From IMG/VR virus record IMGVR_UViG_3300028027_000170, positions 1 to 29,555 of that record: DNA of 29,555 nt; one strand, written 5' to 3'. Numbering within the stretch: position 1 is the first letter of the stretch; the number at the start of each line of letters is the position of its first letter. Position numbers and translations under genes: made by a program. This document shows positions 28,776 to 29,555 of the stretch, in pieces. The notes beneath the pieces are model-generated. The model was given only the letters and a program-made list of their open reading frames with translations. It was not told the DNA's origin and did no database searches. Source of the DNA: a virus.

Positions 28776-29150
28776 ATGGCCGCACCTAATATTGTTAACG
28801 TTAGCGCAATTTATGGCAAAGTCGTAACTGCCGATCTAACCTCAACCTCTGCAATTTCAGTTTTAAGCAATGCTGCATCAAGTGGCAAAGTGTTTAAAGT
28901 TGATTCGCTTGTAGTGGCTAATATTGATACTGTTAATGCTGTAAACGTTACGGTTAATCACTACTCAGCTGCGGCGCTTGGTGGAACTGCTACACCTATT
29001 GCGTCAACTATTTCTATTCCTGCTAATTCAAGCCTAATTGTGATTGATAAAACAACCATGATTTATCTTGAAGAAAATATGTCAATTGGCGCAACTGCCG
29101 GCACATCAAGCAAATTGAAAGTCGTTTGCTCTTATGAGGACATTTCGTAA
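28776..29150 (+). CDS. Small beta-rich tail or fibre protein
   Basis: The 124-residue product begins AAPNIVNVSAIYGKVVTADL and continues NAASSGKVFKVDSLVVANIDTVNAVNVTVNHYS, a pattern shared by many phage proteins encoded between fibre genes. It is Val/Ala/Ser-rich with regular strands. It could be a fibre connector or small appendage. No ribosome site is obvious, but the start lies three bases after the preceding stop. It is coupled to the glycine-rich gene by TAATG. Confidence 0.7.
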   Translation: MAAPNIVNVSAIYGKVVTADLTSTSAISVLSNAASSGKVFKVDSLVVANIDTVNAVNVTVNHYSAAALGGTATPIASTISIPANSSLIVIDKTTMIYLEENMSIGATAGTSSKLKVVCSYEDIS

Positions 29151-29555
29151 TGGCTCTAGGCAATCAAGGACAAATTGGCAAATATCGTGCGCCAACAAGC
29201 GGGATGTTGCGTTTGAGTTCTTTGCAACAAGGTGGCCCTTATGCAGCTACATATATTGTTGTAGCGGGTGGAGGCGGTGGGGCTAGTGCGCCTGGTGCAG
29301 CAAACCCTCCTGGTGGTGGTGGTGCTGGTGGATTGCTTACTGGCGGTGTGCTGTTAAATCCAAATACTGTTTACACAGTAACGATTGGCGCAGGCGGTGC
29401 AGCGGGTGCTACTGGCGTTGGTGCTAATGGTTCAAACGGATCAAATTCTGTATTTGGTGCTATTACCGCAACTGGCGGTGGTGGTGGTGGTTATGGTGGT
29501 GCAGCGAACGCTGGTGGATCAGGTGGTGGTGGACACGCAGCAAGTGCAGTAGGTG
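29150..29555 (+). CDS. Glycine-rich tail fibre/adhesin, 3' end outside window
   Basis: The frame starts at 29150 (TAATG overlap, GAGGA upstream) and is open to the window end, giving 135 visible codons. The N-terminus ALGNQGQIGKYRAPTSG attaches to the structure; then IVVAGGGGGASAPGAANPPG, GGLLTGGVLLNPNTVYTVTIGAGGAAGATG, GSNGSNSVFGAITATGGGGGG and repeated glycines follow. Runs of glycine flanking short strands are typical of phage adhesins, where polyglycine helices present receptor-binding loops, as in phage S16. The gene is incomplete, so the receptor-binding tip is not visible. Confidence 0.82.
   Translation, partial: MALGNQGQIGKYRAPTSGMLRLSSLQQGGPYAATYIVVAGGGGGASAPGAANPPGGGGAGGLLTGGVLLNPNTVYTVTIGAGGAAGATGVGANGSNGSNSVFGAITATGGGGGGYGGAANAGGSGGGGHAASAVG

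Noticed and set aside
1-29555. tRNA, rRNA, CRISPR array, integrase or attachment site
   Set aside because: No regularly spaced short repeats, no T-loop consensus and no recombinase gene were found in the window.

Overview
The window is 29.5 kb of a tailed double-stranded DNA bacteriophage genome, very probably a podovirus. It has an Erf/SSB/exonuclease recombination set, a two-subunit terminase, a large P22-type portal with a helical barrel, a scaffold, an HK97-fold coat, a beta-propeller hub and virion-borne ejection proteins. There is no tape-measure, sheath or long-tail-tube gene. Gene starts have bacterial Shine-Dalgarno sites and genes are packed with ATGA or TAATG overlaps. The host cannot be read from the sequence; the protein families resemble those of phages of freshwater or soil proteobacteria, which is only an inference. 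No integrase, RNA polymerase, DNA polymerase, tRNA, rRNA or CRISPR array is visible here.

Layout. Bases 1-319 carry no convincing gene but hold a long-stemmed hairpin. Bases 320-838 (minus strand) encode an HNH endonuclease fused to a YdaS/Cro-like helix-turn-helix domain, the only minus-strand gene, divergent from the early operon. Bases 962-3036 are the recombination operon (Erf annealing protein, SSB, two small proteins, PD-(D/E)XK exonuclease), closed by an intrinsic terminator at 3074-3096. Bases 3221-6765 are a second early operon: small proteins, a membrane peptide, a winged-helix protein, an orphan DNA methyltransferase, conserved phage proteins and a Ref-like HNH nuclease. Its promoter region shares a 17/19-base motif and a ribosome-binding leader with the first operon. 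Bases 6805-7671 hold a probable homing endonuclease with its own promoter.

The late region begins at 7724. Small conserved proteins lead to terminase small and large subunits (8980-10628), a small beta protein, a glycosyltransferase-like and an FkbM-like methyltransferase gene (10933-12121), portal (12123-14468), scaffold (15148-16068), major capsid (16089-17090), a decoration-like protein, a DUF115/MptE-like enzyme (17636-18403), head-tail connector and tail hub proteins (18783-21757), a GNAT acetyltransferase, an S74-chaperone-bearing virion protein, putative ejection proteins including a FlgJ-like peptidoglycan hydrolase (22148-28195), and tail-fibre genes (28206 to the window end, the last one cut off).

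How it fits together. The exonuclease, Erf and SSB form a single-strand annealing recombination system, possibly helped by the Ref-like nuclease. The methyltransferase probably protects phage DNA from host restriction. The late genes package DNA, build the capsid and deliver DNA. The glycosyltransferase-like, FkbM, DUF115 and GNAT genes inside the structural block suggest modification of virion or host surface glycans.

The points most worth a second look are the HNH-YdaS fusion with its candidate paired operators, the PD-(D/E)XK/NUMOD3 homing endonuclease with a seemingly leaderless promoter, the -1 frame break at 26388-26396 that splits a lysin/ejection protein, and the hairpin at 108-192.
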